64,000 bases of DNA, from positions 6,262,001 to 6,326,000 of the forward strand of contig NC_003155.5 of NCBI RefSeq assembly GCF_000009765.2. The letters are read 5' to 3'. The notes beneath the pieces were generated by a model that was given only the letters and a program-made list of their open reading frames with translations, had not been told where the DNA came from and ran no database searches. Origin of the DNA: Streptomyces avermitilis MA-4680 = NBRC 14893. Its GTDB lineage: Bacteria > Actinomycetota > Actinomycetes > Streptomycetales > Streptomycetaceae. Made by a program: the position numbers and the translations under genes. This document shows, one piece after another, positions 26,585 to 35,983 of the stretch; position 1 is the stretch's first letter, and each line of letters starts with the position of its first letter.

Positions 26585-27592
26585 ATGCCAGACGGTGACT
26601 TCATCACGCTCGACCGCGTCGAGAAGGTCTTCGACGTGCGCCGCAAGACCGGCTTCCTGCGCAGCGAGCGGCGGCGGGTGCGGGCGGTGGACTCCCTCTC
26701 CTTCACCGTGGCGCGCGGCGAGATGGTCGGCTACATCGGCCCGAACGGCGCCGGCAAGTCGACCACCATCAAGATGCTGACCGGGATCCTGACGCCGAGC
26801 GGCGGCCGGCTGCGGGTCGCCGGCATCGACCCGTCCCGCGAGCGGACCCGGCTCGCGGCCCGTATCGGGGTCGTGTTCGGGCAGCGTACGACGCTGTGGT
26901 GGGACCTGCCGCTGATCGACTCGTACCGGCTGATGCACCGCATGTACCGCATCCCGGACGGGCGTTATCGCGAGAACCTCGACCGCTGTGTCGAACTCCT
27001 CGAACTGGGCGATCTGTTGGACGTTCCGGTCCGTCAGCTCTCCCTCGGCCAGCGGATGCGCGGCGACATCGCGGCGGCCCTGCTGCACGATCCCGAGGTG
27101 CTGTACCTGGACGAGCCGACGATCGGCCTCGACGTCATCAGCAAGGCCAGGGTCCGGGAGTTCCTGCGGGAGCTGAACGCCGAGCGGGGCACGACGGTGC
27201 TGCTCACCACGCACGACCTCCAGGACATCGAGCAGTTGTGCGGACGCGTGATGGTCATCGACCACGGGCGGCTCATGTACGACGGTCCCCTGGCCGGGCT
27301 GCACGAGGTGGGCGACAGCGAGCGCACGCTCGTGGTCGACCTGGCGCGTGAGCTGCCGCCGATCGAGGCGGCGCCCGCGCGCGTGGTGAAGGTCGAGGGG
27401 CCCCGGCAGTGGCTGGCCTTCCCCGCCTCGGAGTCGGCGGCCCCGCTGGTGGCCAGGATCGCGGCGGCGTATCCGCTGGTGGACCTGTCGGTGCGGGAGC
27501 CGGACATCGAGGCCGTGATCGCGAAGATGCTTCAGTCCATGGGCGACACTCCCCAACCCCCGCCGGAGCAGGCGGAGCACGTGGTCTCGTAG
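26585..27592 (+). CDS. ABC transporter ATP-binding protein (COG4586-like)
   Basis: 335 aa. Walker A GPNGAGKST, signature LSLGQRMR, Walker B VLYLDEPT and the switch His in TTHD are all intact, so it is a functional ATPase. The N-terminal extension FDVRRKTGFLRSERR and the C-terminal domain are typical of COG4586 exporters. GGGAGTTAGGG precedes ATG 26585. Forms a three-gene exporter with the two permeases. Confidence 0.92.
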   Translation: MPDGDFITLDRVEKVFDVRRKTGFLRSERRRVRAVDSLSFTVARGEMVGYIGPNGAGKSTTIKMLTGILTPSGGRLRVAGIDPSRERTRLAARIGVVFGQRTTLWWDLPLIDSYRLMHRMYRIPDGRYRENLDRCVELLELGDLLDVPVRQLSLGQRMRGDIAAALLHDPEVLYLDEPTIGLDVISKARVREFLRELNAERGTTVLLTTHDLQDIEQLCGRVMVIDHGRLMYDGPLAGLHEVGDSERTLVVDLARELPPIEAAPARVVKVEGPRQWLAFPASESAAPLVARIAAAYPLVDLSVREPDIEAVIAKMLQSMGDTPQPPPEQAEHVVS

Positions 27593-27612
27593 CCCGGCGG
27601 GCGGGGAACTCG

Positions 27613-27618
27613 TAGGCT
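27613..27618 (+). promoter_or_regulatory. -10 box (TAGGCT) of the DUF1707 gene
   Basis: Seven nt before ATG 27626, no Shine-Dalgarno; separate leaderless promoter after the ABC operon. Confidence 0.6.
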
Positions 27619-27625
27619 GCTGTCC

Positions 27626-28528
27626 ATGACCGACGAGGAACCCTCGGAGCTGCGTGCCTCCGACGCCGATCGTGAACGAGTCGCCGAACAGCTGCGGGAC
27701 GCCGTCGCGGAGGGCCGTCTCGACATGGAGGAGTTCGAGGAGCGGCTGGAGGCGACCTACAAGGCGCGCACCTACGGGGAGCTGACGCCGATCACCCGTG
27801 ACCTGCCGGCCGCCGGTGTCGGCGCACCCCCGGTCTCGATGGTCAAGCAGCCCGCGCCGAGCGGGAGTTGGGCCGAGCGGATCGTCGGGGGCGACGGCTC
27901 GTCCAGCTGGGCCGTGGCGATCATGGCGGGGTTCCAGCGCAAGGGGCGCTGGACGGTGCCCAAGCGGTTCAACTCCTTCGCCTTCTGGGGCGGCGGTGAG
28001 ATCGATCTGCGCGAGGCGTACTTCGCGGACCGCGAGGTCGTCGTCAACTGCGTGGCGATCATGGGCGGGATGAACGTCGTCGTACCGCCGGGCGTCGAGG
28101 TCGTCGTCCGCGGCATCGGCGTCATGGGCGGCTTCGACCACCGTGAGGAGGGCGTCCCGGGCGAGCCCGGCGCCCCCCGCGTGATCGTCACCGGGTTCGC
28201 CTTCTGGGGCGGCGTCGGCGTGGAGCGCAAGCTGACCCGGGCCGAGCGGCTGCGGCTGAAGGAACAGCGCCGGCAGGAGAAGCTGGAGCGCAGGGCCGCC
28301 CGCAAGGAGCTTCAGGGGTCCGGGAGCGACGGCCGTGACGTCCGCGACACCCTCGATGAGCTGGACGACGTGTACGACACCGCCCGCGAGGCGCTGGAGG
28401 AGCACCGCGACCTGGTGCGCGAGCGCCACGAGGAGCGCCGGGAGCGGCACGCGCAGCGCCACGAACTGCACCGGGAGCGCCGGGAGGCCCGCCGGGAGGA
28501 CCGGGACCGCCGCCGCCACCGGGACTGA
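27626..28528 (+). CDS. DUF1707 domain protein with LiaF-like middle and charged tail
   Basis: 300 aa. Residues about 8-60 (ELRASDADRERVAEQLRDAV, GRLDMEEFEERL) form DUF1707. The middle has repeated FWGG/IMGG strand motifs (FNSFAFWGGGEIDLRE, VAIMGGMNVVVP, IGVMGGFDH), like the LiaF/cell-wall-stress C-terminal beta domain. The last 90 residues are an extremely Arg/Glu-rich coiled coil. No membrane segment. Role unknown, possibly in envelope stress sensing by analogy. Confidence 0.82.
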   Translation: MTDEEPSELRASDADRERVAEQLRDAVAEGRLDMEEFEERLEATYKARTYGELTPITRDLPAAGVGAPPVSMVKQPAPSGSWAERIVGGDGSSSWAVAIMAGFQRKGRWTVPKRFNSFAFWGGGEIDLREAYFADREVVVNCVAIMGGMNVVVPPGVEVVVRGIGVMGGFDHREEGVPGEPGAPRVIVTGFAFWGGVGVERKLTRAERLRLKEQRRQEKLERRAARKELQGSGSDGRDVRDTLDELDDVYDTAREALEEHRDLVRERHEERRERHAQRHELHRERREARREDRDRRRHRD

Positions 28529-28553
28529 CTCCGCGGGCCCTTCCCCGGCATGA

Positions 28554-28583
28554 CCGGCCGAGCAGTTTCTACAGCTCGGCCGG
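28554..28583. terminator. Hairpin between DUF1707 and SGNH genes
   Basis: Perfect 10-bp inverted repeat (28554-28563 with 28574-28583) that contains the SGNH stop codon; convergent context. Confidence 0.65.
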
Positions 28584-29897
28584 GACCGCGCCCGTCAGGT
28601 CCGCCAGGTCGATCGCGTCCGCCATCGTGCGGTAGCCCTTGTCGCTCGGGTGGAGATGGTCGCCCGAGTCGTAGTCGGAGCGCAGCTTGCGCGGGTTGTA
28701 CGGGTCGCGCAGCGCCTTGTCGAAGTCGACGACGGCGTCGTACACCTGGCCCGCGCGGATCTGCGCGTTGATGGCCTGGCGCACCGTCTCGCGGTAAGGG
28801 GTGTAGCCGCGGTGGCCCTGGAACGGCATCAGCGTCGCGCCGACGACCCGCAGTCCGCGCGCGTGCGCCTGCCGGACCAGGGTGCGCAGCCCGGCCACGA
28901 TCCGGTCGGGGTCGGCCCGGCCCGGGTTCCGCAGGATGTCGTTGACGCCGAGGTCGATGACGACCGCCTTGACGTTCGTACGGTCGAGCACGTCACGTCC
29001 GAAGCGGGACAGCCCGCTCGGGTTCTCGGCGGGGCGGCCGAGGCCCGCGGCCAGCACCTGGTTGCCGCTGATGCCCTGGTTGACGACGCTGTAGCGGGGC
29101 ACGTCGCCGGTGCCGGCGGAGGCCCGCAGCCGGTCCGAAAGGATGTCCGTCCAGCGGCTGTTGGTGCCCACGGTCGAGGTCACGCCGTCGGTGAGGGAGT
29201 CGCCGATCGCCACGAGGGTGCCGCTCGACTCGTTGCTCAGCACGTCCAGCGCGGTGAGGTAACGCCAGTACGTCGTCTGCTCGGTGTACGCCGTCGCGGT
29301 GACGTCCTCCACGCGGTCGCCCTGGGCCGCGTACGAGATCTGCCGCGCCTGCGGGTGGTAGGTGACCGGGCCCGACGGGGTCGGGGAGTAGGTGGTCACC
29401 AGGACGTCGCTGTCGTGCGGGATCGTGACGCGCACGGCGTCGCTGAGCACCTGCTGACCCGCGGGCACGATCACCGAGGTGGCGCCGTCGAAGGTGAGCC
29501 GGCGCATGGTGCCGGTGCTGGCGGCCGCGCTGTTCGCCGTGGCGGCGACCGCGATCGTGGCGTGGGTGATGGTCAGCGGCTGCTGGCCGAAGAGATTGGA
29601 AAGCGTGACGCGGGCACCCGTACCGCCGATGCCGGCGTGGACGACGTTGCGCACGGACCGGCCCGCCAGGCCGTCCGTCTCGGTGCCCGGCTCGGCCCCC
29701 GCGGGGGAGGCCGACCAGGCGCCGACCCAGGTGCCGGTGGAGGCCGGGGCGGCGGAGTTGCGTGGGGGGCGGTCGTCGGCGAGGGCGCTCTGGTCCTGGC
29801 CGTCGTCCGCCCCGGCGCCTATGTATATGGCGGCTGAGATGGCCACGATGAGTGTGCATATCGCGGCCAGCAAGGCATAACCGTGACGCTTGGTCAT
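28569..29897 (-). CDS. Secreted SGNH/GDSL hydrolase
   Basis: 442 aa. N-terminal hydrophobic segment (YALLAAICTLIVAISAAIYI) acts as a signal anchor. All SGNH blocks are visible: AIGDSLTDG (Ser), NQGISGNQ (Gly/Asn), DLGVNDI (Asn) and SGDHLHPSDKGY (Asp, His). Likely an extracellular esterase or lipase. ATG 29897 follows GAGGAGA. The N-terminal 160-residue beta-rich part before the GDSL block is typical of the larger secreted members. Confidence 0.9.
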   Translation of the reverse strand: MTKRHGYALLAAICTLIVAISAAIYIGAGADDGQDQSALADDRPPRNSAAPASTGTWVGAWSASPAGAEPGTETDGLAGRSVRNVVHAGIGGTGARVTLSNLFGQQPLTITHATIAVAATANSAAASTGTMRRLTFDGATSVIVPAGQQVLSDAVRVTIPHDSDVLVTTYSPTPSGPVTYHPQARQISYAAQGDRVEDVTATAYTEQTTYWRYLTALDVLSNESSGTLVAIGDSLTDGVTSTVGTNSRWTDILSDRLRASAGTGDVPRYSVVNQGISGNQVLAAGLGRPAENPSGLSRFGRDVLDRTNVKAVVIDLGVNDILRNPGRADPDRIVAGLRTLVRQAHARGLRVVGATLMPFQGHRGYTPYRETVRQAINAQIRAGQVYDAVVDFDKALRDPYNPRKLRSDYDSGDHLHPSDKGYRTMADAIDLADLTGAVPAEL

Positions 29898-30062
29898 GCG
29901 GTGCGTGTCTCCTCGGGCAATGGGAGCCCGAGGCTCCGATGTGATGACCCCATGATGCGTCATGGGGTAGGAGGAACCGGAACGGACCCCCGCTGATTCC
30001 CCCGCCCGAACAGACGCGGGGAACTCCTGTTCCGTTCCAGGAGTCGGTCAGGAAGGGACAAT

Positions 30063-31430
30063 GTGTACAAGGTCACCGAACGGGTGGAGCGGATGGAACG
30101 TACGAACACGGAAGAACTGGGCGCCGCAGGGCAGCATGCCCGGCCCGGCGCCGCCACGAACCGCGCGATGACCTCCTTCAGCCCCGCCGACGAGGAGAAG
30201 CGCAGGGGCGTGCGCCGGATGAAGGCCACGGCGACCGCGATGCTGCTCTTCGTCGCGCTCGTGTACGTCGTCGCCAAGTGGGCGTCCCACCAGGGCGCCG
30301 GCCCCTGGGCGGGCTATGTCGCGGCCGCGGCCGAGGCGGGCATGGTCGGCGCGCTGGCCGACTGGTTCGCGGTCACGGCCCTCTTCAGGCACCCCCTCGG
30401 CCTGCCCATCCCGCACACCGCGATCATCCCCACCAAGAAGGACCAGCTCGGCGTCTCCCTGGGCGAGTTCGTCGGTGAGAACTTTCTCTCCTCCGACGTG
30501 GTGCGGAGCCGGCTGCGCGCCGTCGGCATCGGCAGCCGCCTCGGCGCCTGGCTCGCGGAACCCGAGCACGCCGACCGTGTCACCGCCGAGCTGGCCACCG
30601 CGCTCAGGGGCGCCCTCACGGTCCTGCGTGACTCCGATGTGCAGGCGGTGGTCGGCGAGGCCATCACACGGCGCGCCGACGCCCAGGAGGTGGCGCCCGG
30701 CATAGGGAAGATGCTGGAGCGGATCGTCGCGGACGGCGGCCACCGGCGGGTCGTCGACCTGGTCTGCGCCCGCGCGCACGACTGGCTCGTCCTGCACGAC
30801 GAGCAGGTCATGGACGCGGTGCAGGGCGGCGCCCCCGGCTGGACCCCGCGGTTCGTCGACAAGAAGGTCGGCGAGCGCGTCTACAAGGAGCTGCTCCGCT
30901 TCGTCACGGAGATGCGCGACGCCCCCGCGCACCCGGCCCGTGGCACCCTCGACCGTTTCCTCACCGACTTCGCCTCCGACCTCCAGTCCGACACGGACAC
31001 CCGCGTCCGCGTGGAGCGCCTCAAGGGCGAGGTGCTCGGCCGCGGCGAGGTCCAGGACCTGATCGCGTCCGCCTGGACGGCCGTACGCTCCATGATCGTG
31101 TCGGCCGCCGAGGACGAGCGCAGCGAGCTGCGGCTGCGCGTGCGGGCCTCGCTGCTGAAGCTGGGTGCCCGGTTGGCCACGGAGTCGAAGTACCAGACCA
31201 AGGTGGACGGCTGGCTGGAGGGCGCGGCGGTGTACGTGGTGACGACGTACCGGGACGAGATCACCTCCCTGATCACGGACACGGTCGCGAGCTGGGACGC
31301 CGAGCACACGACGAAGAAGATCGAGGCGCACATCGGCCGTGACCTGCAGTTCATCCGGATCAACGGCACGGTGGTGGGATCGCTCGCGGGACTGCTGATC
31401 TATACGGTGTCGCGCCTTCTGGGGGCGTGA
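30063..31430 (+). CDS. DUF445 family membrane protein
   Basis: 455 aa. Two membrane helices near the N-terminus (MLLFVALVYVVAKW and the AEAGMVGALADWFAVTALFRHPLG region, the DUF445 signature) and one at the C-terminus (VVGSLAGLLIYTVSRLL), with a long helical middle. YjiN/DUF445 family, function unknown. GTG 30063 is used because GGAAGGG precedes it; ATG 30093 is an alternative. Confidence 0.87.
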   Translation: MYKVTERVERMERTNTEELGAAGQHARPGAATNRAMTSFSPADEEKRRGVRRMKATATAMLLFVALVYVVAKWASHQGAGPWAGYVAAAAEAGMVGALADWFAVTALFRHPLGLPIPHTAIIPTKKDQLGVSLGEFVGENFLSSDVVRSRLRAVGIGSRLGAWLAEPEHADRVTAELATALRGALTVLRDSDVQAVVGEAITRRADAQEVAPGIGKMLERIVADGGHRRVVDLVCARAHDWLVLHDEQVMDAVQGGAPGWTPRFVDKKVGERVYKELLRFVTEMRDAPAHPARGTLDRFLTDFASDLQSDTDTRVRVERLKGEVLGRGEVQDLIASAWTAVRSMIVSAAEDERSELRLRVRASLLKLGARLATESKYQTKVDGWLEGAAVYVVTTYRDEITSLITDTVASWDAEHTTKKIEAHIGRDLQFIRINGTVVGSLAGLLIYTVSRLLGA

Positions 31431-31493
31431 AATACGCCGTCGAGGGCATCCGGGAGTGCGTCACACAGGAGTGGTCACTCGAGGGAGAGAGCC

Positions 31494-32999
31494 ATGTCGG
31501 CTTCAGCGCCACAGGCCCATGGTCCGGCCGCCACCGGAACCGTCACGACGGACGTACCGGCCCGCTTGGACCGGCTGCCGTGGTCCCGCTGGCACTGGAT
31601 GATCGTCATCGGCCTGGGAACCGTATGGATCCTGGACGGCCTGGAGGTCACCACGGTCGGCAACATCGCGGGCAGGTTGTCCGAGGACGGCAGCGGCCTG
31701 TCCATCACCTCGGCCCAGGTCACCGGTGTCGCTGCGGCGCTCTATGTGGCGGGCGCCTGCGCGGGCGCCCTGTTCTTCGGCTGGCTGACCGACCGCTTCG
31801 GCCGCAAGAAGCTCTTCATGGTCACTCTCGTGGTCTACCTCTCGGCGACCGCGCTGACCGCGCTGTCCTTCAATTCCTGGTGGTTCTTCACCTTCCGGTT
31901 TCTGACCGGCTTCGGCATCGGCGGCGAGTACGCGGCCATCAACTCGGCGATCGACGAACTCATCCCCGCCAAGTACCGCGGCCGCGTCGACCTGATCATC
32001 AATGGCAGCTACTGGCTGGGCGCGATCGGCGGAGCGCTGTTGTCCATCGTGATGCTGGACACGTCGATCTTCCCCAAGGACCTCGGCTGGCGGCTCACCT
32101 TCGCCCTCGGCGTCGTCCTCGGGCTGGTGATCCTGCTGGTCAGGCGGCATGTGCCGGAGAGCCCGCGGTGGCAGTTCATCCACGGCCGCGGCGAGGACGC
32201 CGAGGCGCTGGTGTCCTCCGTGGAGCGGGAGATCGAGCAGGAGAAGGGGGAGCCGCTGCCCCGCGCGGAGAGCGAGATCACCATCGAGCAGCGCAAGAGC
32301 ATCGGCTTCGGCCTCATCGCGAAGACGGTCTTCGGGCGCTATCCGAAGCGTGCGGTGCTCGGCCTCGCCCTCTTCATCGGACAGGCGTTCCTCTACAACG
32401 CGATCACCTTCGGCTTCGGCGCCATCCTCACCACGTTCTACGACGTGCCGACCGGCGGCACCGGCTACTACTTCGCCGTCATCGCGGCCGGCAACTTCAT
32501 CGGCCCGCTGCTGCTCGGCAAGCTCTTCGACACGGTCGGCCGCCGGATCATGATCGCGTCGACGTACCTGCTCTCCGGTCTCCTCCTGTTCGGCACGGCC
32601 TGGCTCTTCGACCGGGGCTCGCTGAGCGCGATGACGCTGACGGCCTGCTGGTGCGCCGTGCTGTTCTTCGCCTCGGCGGGCGCCTCCAGCGCCTATCTGA
32701 CGGTCTCCGAGGTCTTCCCGATGGAGACCCGCGCGATGGCCATCGCCTTCTTCTACGCGCTCGGCACGGCCGCCGGCGGCATCAGCGGCCCGCTGGTCTT
32801 CGCGGACCTCACGGAGTCCGGCGTGGTCGGCGACACGGTGCTCGCCTTCCAGATCGGTGCGGGGCTGATGTGTGCGGCGGGCCTGGTCGCCGCGTTCCTC
32901 GCGGTGAACGCGGAACGGCGCTCGCTGGAGGACATCGCGGAGCCGCTGTCGGTGGCGCAGACGACGGCGCCCGCGCCCGCGTCGGCGTCGGGGACCTGA
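31494..32999 (+). CDS. MFS transporter, sugar/metabolite-H+ type
   Basis: 501 aa, 12 membrane helices with a long central loop. WLTDRFGRKKLFMVTL, GFGIGGEYAAINSAI, VPESPRW and LFDTVGRRIMI are typical of the sugar-porter/SV2-like branch. Substrate unknown. GAGGGAGAG lies 6-8 nt before ATG 31494. An 8-bp tandem array starts at its stop codon. Confidence 0.88.
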   Translation: MSASAPQAHGPAATGTVTTDVPARLDRLPWSRWHWMIVIGLGTVWILDGLEVTTVGNIAGRLSEDGSGLSITSAQVTGVAAALYVAGACAGALFFGWLTDRFGRKKLFMVTLVVYLSATALTALSFNSWWFFTFRFLTGFGIGGEYAAINSAIDELIPAKYRGRVDLIINGSYWLGAIGGALLSIVMLDTSIFPKDLGWRLTFALGVVLGLVILLVRRHVPESPRWQFIHGRGEDAEALVSSVEREIEQEKGEPLPRAESEITIEQRKSIGFGLIAKTVFGRYPKRAVLGLALFIGQAFLYNAITFGFGAILTTFYDVPTGGTGYYFAVIAAGNFIGPLLLGKLFDTVGRRIMIASTYLLSGLLLFGTAWLFDRGSLSAMTLTACWCAVLFFASAGASSAYLTVSEVFPMETRAMAIAFFYALGTAAGGISGPLVFADLTESGVVGDTVLAFQIGAGLMCAAGLVAAFLAVNAERRSLEDIAEPLSVAQTTAPAPASASGT

Positions 33000-33039
33000 G
33001 GGCCTGAGGGCCTGAGGGCCTGAGGTTCTGAGTACGTGA
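32992..33039. repeat. 8-bp tandem repeats, each ending in TGA, at the MFS stop codon
   Basis: Six units (32992-33039) of the type GGGCCTGA; the first contains the true stop. An 8-bp period puts TGA in all three frames. Confidence 0.88.
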
Positions 33040-33092
33040 GGTGAGTACGCGTACTCTGTCGGCCCGGCGCCCGCACCGTGACCCTCGTACGT

Positions 33093-33557
33093 ATGACCGA
33101 GAAGCTGTTGAGCCCTCTGCACACGCGCCCCTGGCCCGAGCGCTGGCTGACCCGCGTGCTCGGCGCCGCCCTCGCCTCGGCGGCGTATCTTCTCTGCCTG
33201 CCATGGGACCTGAACAACCGGGCCCCGTCACCGGGGGCCGTCGAGGAGACGACCCCGGTGACGGGTGTGGGCGTCGTCGCGCTCGCCGTGATCCTGCTGG
33301 CCCTGGCGGCCTACTTCGGCCACCGGGACTCGCTGGGCTGGCCGGTGCTGCTGGTGGCCGTACCGCCGGCGGCACTGCTGTACGTCTCCCTGCGCACGCA
33401 CCCGGGGCCGCCGGACGGGTTCGCGGGTGTGTGGCCGCTGGTCTGGGGGTTCTTCACGCTGCTGATCGGGGTCGGAGTGCTGGTCGCGGCGGCGGTGGCG
33501 CGGGAGTTCAGGGCAGACTTGGTGGACGAGGAGCTGAGCCTCGCTCACCGCCGGTGA
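33093..33557 (+). CDS. Small integral membrane protein
   Basis: 154 aa, about four hydrophobic helices (AALASAAYLLCLPW, VGVVALAVILLALAAYF, WPVLLVAVPPAALLYVSL, VWGFFTLLIGVGVLVAAAV) and an acidic C-terminus. Not recognised. ATG 33093 is favoured over GTG 33078; neither has a clear Shine-Dalgarno. Confidence 0.65.
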   Translation: MTEKLLSPLHTRPWPERWLTRVLGAALASAAYLLCLPWDLNNRAPSPGAVEETTPVTGVGVVALAVILLALAAYFGHRDSLGWPVLLVAVPPAALLYVSLRTHPGPPDGFAGVWPLVWGFFTLLIGVGVLVAAAVAREFRADLVDEELSLAHRR

Positions 33558-33564
33558 CGGCGGG

Positions 33565-33662
33565 CTACGGGCCGTAGAAGTACCGGGTTACTGGCCGAGA
33601 TGTACCGGGCCACGGGCCGAGAGGCACCGCTCCACCGGCGCCTACTGGCCGTAGAAGTACTG
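33565..33662. repeat. 21-bp dispersed repeat of a gene's 3' end
   Basis: 33642-33662, the last codons and stop of the minus-strand gene there, recurs at 33565-33585 with 19 of 21 identities, and a weaker copy lies between. Confidence 0.7.
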
Positions 33663-34151
33663 CGACCCCTTCTCGATGAAGTGCGAGGCGTAGACGCGTC
33701 CGAGGGCCGGCTTGCCGCGGTACATCGCCACGTACCGGCGCGCGCTGTCGACCACGACGGGCCGTGTCATGCAGGCGAACTTGAGGCGCTGCTGCTCCTC
33801 CGCCCACTGGACGGCGGCCGGGTCGATCCGGTCGCTGACCAGCACGGGGAAGGCGCCGACCCCGTTCTGCAGGCCGACGGGGAGACCGCCCTTGGTGTCC
33901 TTGGCGTACTTCATCACCTGGTCGGTGAAGGTGGAGATGACGGGAACGGTCACCTCCGGGACCGCCGCGGCGACGGTGAACAGGTGCAGCCTCGTCGCCA
34001 TCCAGCTCAGCCGGAAGTCGGCCCGCCGCCCCACCAGGACGGGCACCCCGGCCCAGTCCTCCCACCGGGTGGTACATCCGTCGGCCGACAACTGGCGCTC
34101 CACGAACGTCAGGTAGGCCCCCGGCGTCGACTGCTCTTGCTGTGCGTACAT
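33642..34151 (-). CDS. Hypothetical protein, 169 aa
   Basis: Not recognised. Soluble, mixed alpha/beta; notable segments VPVLVGRRADFRLSWMATRLHLFTVAAAVP and RYVAMYRGKPALGRVYASHFIEKG. The C-terminus QYFYGQ is repeated out of gene downstream. A TAGGAT -10 box lies 7 nt before ATG 34151, so it can be transcribed independently of the gene 10 nt upstream. Confidence 0.7.
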   Translation of the reverse strand: MYAQQEQSTPGAYLTFVERQLSADGCTTRWEDWAGVPVLVGRRADFRLSWMATRLHLFTVAAAVPEVTVPVISTFTDQVMKYAKDTKGGLPVGLQNGVGAFPVLVSDRIDPAAVQWAEEQQRLKFACMTRPVVVDSARRYVAMYRGKPALGRVYASHFIEKGSQYFYGQ

Positions 34152-34158
34152 GGGCGGG

Positions 34159-34164
34159 ATCCTA
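34159..34164 (-). promoter_or_regulatory. -10 box (TAGGAT) of the 169-aa gene
   Basis: Seven nt before the ATG, overlapping the stop of the upstream gene; leaderless promoter. Confidence 0.55.
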
Positions 34165-34611
34165 TGCGCCCGTGGTGGACCCCGGTCGAATGATCATCAG
34201 GATGGTGACGGTGGCCCACAGAAGGTTGAAGATTCCGGTGAACATGGCCAGCTGAACCGTCGCCGCGCGGTCTCCCGCGCCCTCCATGATCGCGCTCTGC
34301 CGGGGCAGCACCAGCGCGCCGAGGACCACGGCCGCGAGCGCGGTCAGCGCGATCGAGACGATCAGCCAGGCGTCCCCGAGCACACCCATGCTGCTCGCCG
34401 TGGCGAATCCGAAGACGGGGACGACGACGCCGACGGTGGCGTACACGCGGCAGATGCTGTGCAGCAGCCGGGTGGTCGCGAGAGCTTGCGCGTCGTCCGG
34501 CGCGGCGAGGGCCTTGCGCGCGGTCGGCGGGAACATGCTCGCGGCGACCGTGACGGGCCCGATGGCGACGATCGCGGCGATGACGTGGACGGCGAGGAGG
34601 AACTTGGTCAC
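34162..34611 (-). CDS. Predicted integral membrane protein, DUF2269-like
   Basis: 149 aa, four membrane helices (FLLAVHVIAAIVAIGPVTVAAS, VYATVGVVVPVFGFATA, LIVSIALTALAAVVLGALVLP, MFTGIFNLLWATVTILMII). The pattern fits DUF2269-type small membrane proteins. GTG 34611 has a TACCGT box 6 nt upstream, so probably leaderless. The next gene on the strand follows after 10 nt. Confidence 0.75.
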   Translation of the reverse strand: MTKFLLAVHVIAAIVAIGPVTVAASMFPPTARKALAAPDDAQALATTRLLHSICRVYATVGVVVPVFGFATASSMGVLGDAWLIVSIALTALAAVVLGALVLPRQSAIMEGAGDRAATVQLAMFTGIFNLLWATVTILMIIRPGSTTGA

Positions 34612-34617
34612 GGGGTG

Positions 34618-34623
34618 ACGGTA
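34618..34623 (-). promoter_or_regulatory. -10 box (TACCGT) of the DUF2269-like gene
   Basis: Six nt before GTG 34611. Confidence 0.5.
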
Positions 34624-34869
34624 GGGGCGGGGAGGATCTTGCAGAAGTGGCGGTTCTGCCAGTAGTCAACGGATTCCCGCCATGCCGGGCGCGCCAGGCT
34701 TTTCCCGACAGGATGCTGCACGCGGTTTGCCGGGATGTCCGGGATTTCTGTTTTTCCGGGGCTCCCGGGGCTCCCGGTGGGGGCGCGCGGGCGCGGGCAG
34801 GCGGCTTGCGGGTGCCGGCAGGTGGCTTTTCGAGGGCCTGACCCGGCTGACCGTAATCCGTTGTGCGCC

Positions 34870-34875
34870 TACGCT
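34870..34875 (+). promoter_or_regulatory. -10 box (TACGCT) of the AraC-family gene
   Basis: Six nt before ATG 34882; no Shine-Dalgarno. Confidence 0.55.
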
Positions 34876-34881
34876 TCAGCC

Positions 34882-35907
34882 ATGCACACCGTGGCCGTAC
34901 TGGCGCTCGACCAGGTCATCCCGTTCGACCTCTCCGCCCCGATCGACACCTTCGGCTGGGCCCGGCTGCCGGACGGCCGGGCGGCGTACCGGATCCGGGT
35001 CTGCTCGGCTTCGGCGGACGACGAGGTGAGCGCGGGCCTGTTCGCGCTGCGTGCCCCGTACGGTCTGGAGGCGCTGGCCGAAGCGGACACGATCATCCTG
35101 CCGGGCGTCGCCGACCCGACCGTCCCGCTCCCGCCGGGCGTGGCGGAGGCGCTGTGCGCGGCGGCCGCGAACGGCACGCGTATCGCCTCGGTCTGCGTCG
35201 GCGCCTTCGTCTTCGCCGCCACCGGCCTGTTGGACGGGCTGCGCGCGACCACCCACTGGGTCGCGGCCCAGGACCTGGCGGCCAGGTACCCCGCCGTGAC
35301 CGTCGACCCGAACGTCCTCTACGTCGACAACGGCCAGTTCCTCACCTCGGCGGGCGCGGCCGCGGCCCTCGACATGTGTCTGCACATGATCCGCATGGAT
35401 CACGGTTCCGCCGTCGCCGCGCATGCCGCCCGGATGTCCGTCATGCCGCTCGAACGGGAGGGCGGACAGGCCCAGTTCATCGTCCACGACCAGCCGCCGG
35501 TACCGGCCGGCACGACCATGGAGCCGCTCCTCGGCTGGCTGGAGGAGAACGCGGGCCGTGATCTGACCCTGGACGACATCGCCGCCCACGCCGGCATGAG
35601 CACCCGTACGCTCAACCGCCGCTTCCGCGAGCAGACCGGCACGACTCCGTTGCAGTGGCTGCACCTGGCGCGGGTGCGGCGGGCGCAGTATCTGCTGGAG
35701 GCGACGACGTACCCGGTCGAACGGATCGCGTCGCAGGCGGGGTTCGGCTCACCGACGGCGTTCCGGGAACGGTTCCGGCGGGTGGTGGGGACGAGTCCGT
35801 ACGCGTACCGCAAGGCCTTCCGGGGAGCCGACGACGGCCGGCCCGGACCGCGGGGCGCGCTCGCGGCCCCCGGCGCCCACTCGTCGTCCGGCAGCTCCTC
35901 GACGTAG
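34882..35907 (+). CDS. GlxA-type AraC-family regulator (DJ-1/PfpI plus AraC HTH)
   Basis: 341 aa. Residues 1-170 form a DJ-1/PfpI domain with the nucleophile-elbow-like SVCVGAF; residues about 210-310 are a double AraC HTH (LTLDDIAAHAGMSTRTLNRRFREQTG, VERIASQAGFGSPTAFRERFRRVVG). Such proteins are cytoplasmic regulators. The name should not be confused with the copper oxidase GlxA at the right end of the window. Target unknown. Confidence 0.92.
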   Translation: MHTVAVLALDQVIPFDLSAPIDTFGWARLPDGRAAYRIRVCSASADDEVSAGLFALRAPYGLEALAEADTIILPGVADPTVPLPPGVAEALCAAAANGTRIASVCVGAFVFAATGLLDGLRATTHWVAAQDLAARYPAVTVDPNVLYVDNGQFLTSAGAAAALDMCLHMIRMDHGSAVAAHAARMSVMPLEREGGQAQFIVHDQPPVPAGTTMEPLLGWLEENAGRDLTLDDIAAHAGMSTRTLNRRFREQTGTTPLQWLHLARVRRAQYLLEATTYPVERIASQAGFGSPTAFRERFRRVVGTSPYAYRKAFRGADDGRPGPRGALAAPGAHSSSGSSST

Positions 35908-35983
35908 CCCTGTCGCCGACCTCGGGACACCCTGGCCGGACCCGAGGGGCGTTCCGCACCGGAGGCCAGGAGGGGGCAGGAGG

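Noticed and set aside
34735..34881. N-terminal extension of the AraC-family regulator
   Set aside because: The extra residues lack homology to the DJ-1 domain, and a -10 box lies 6 nt before ATG 34882.
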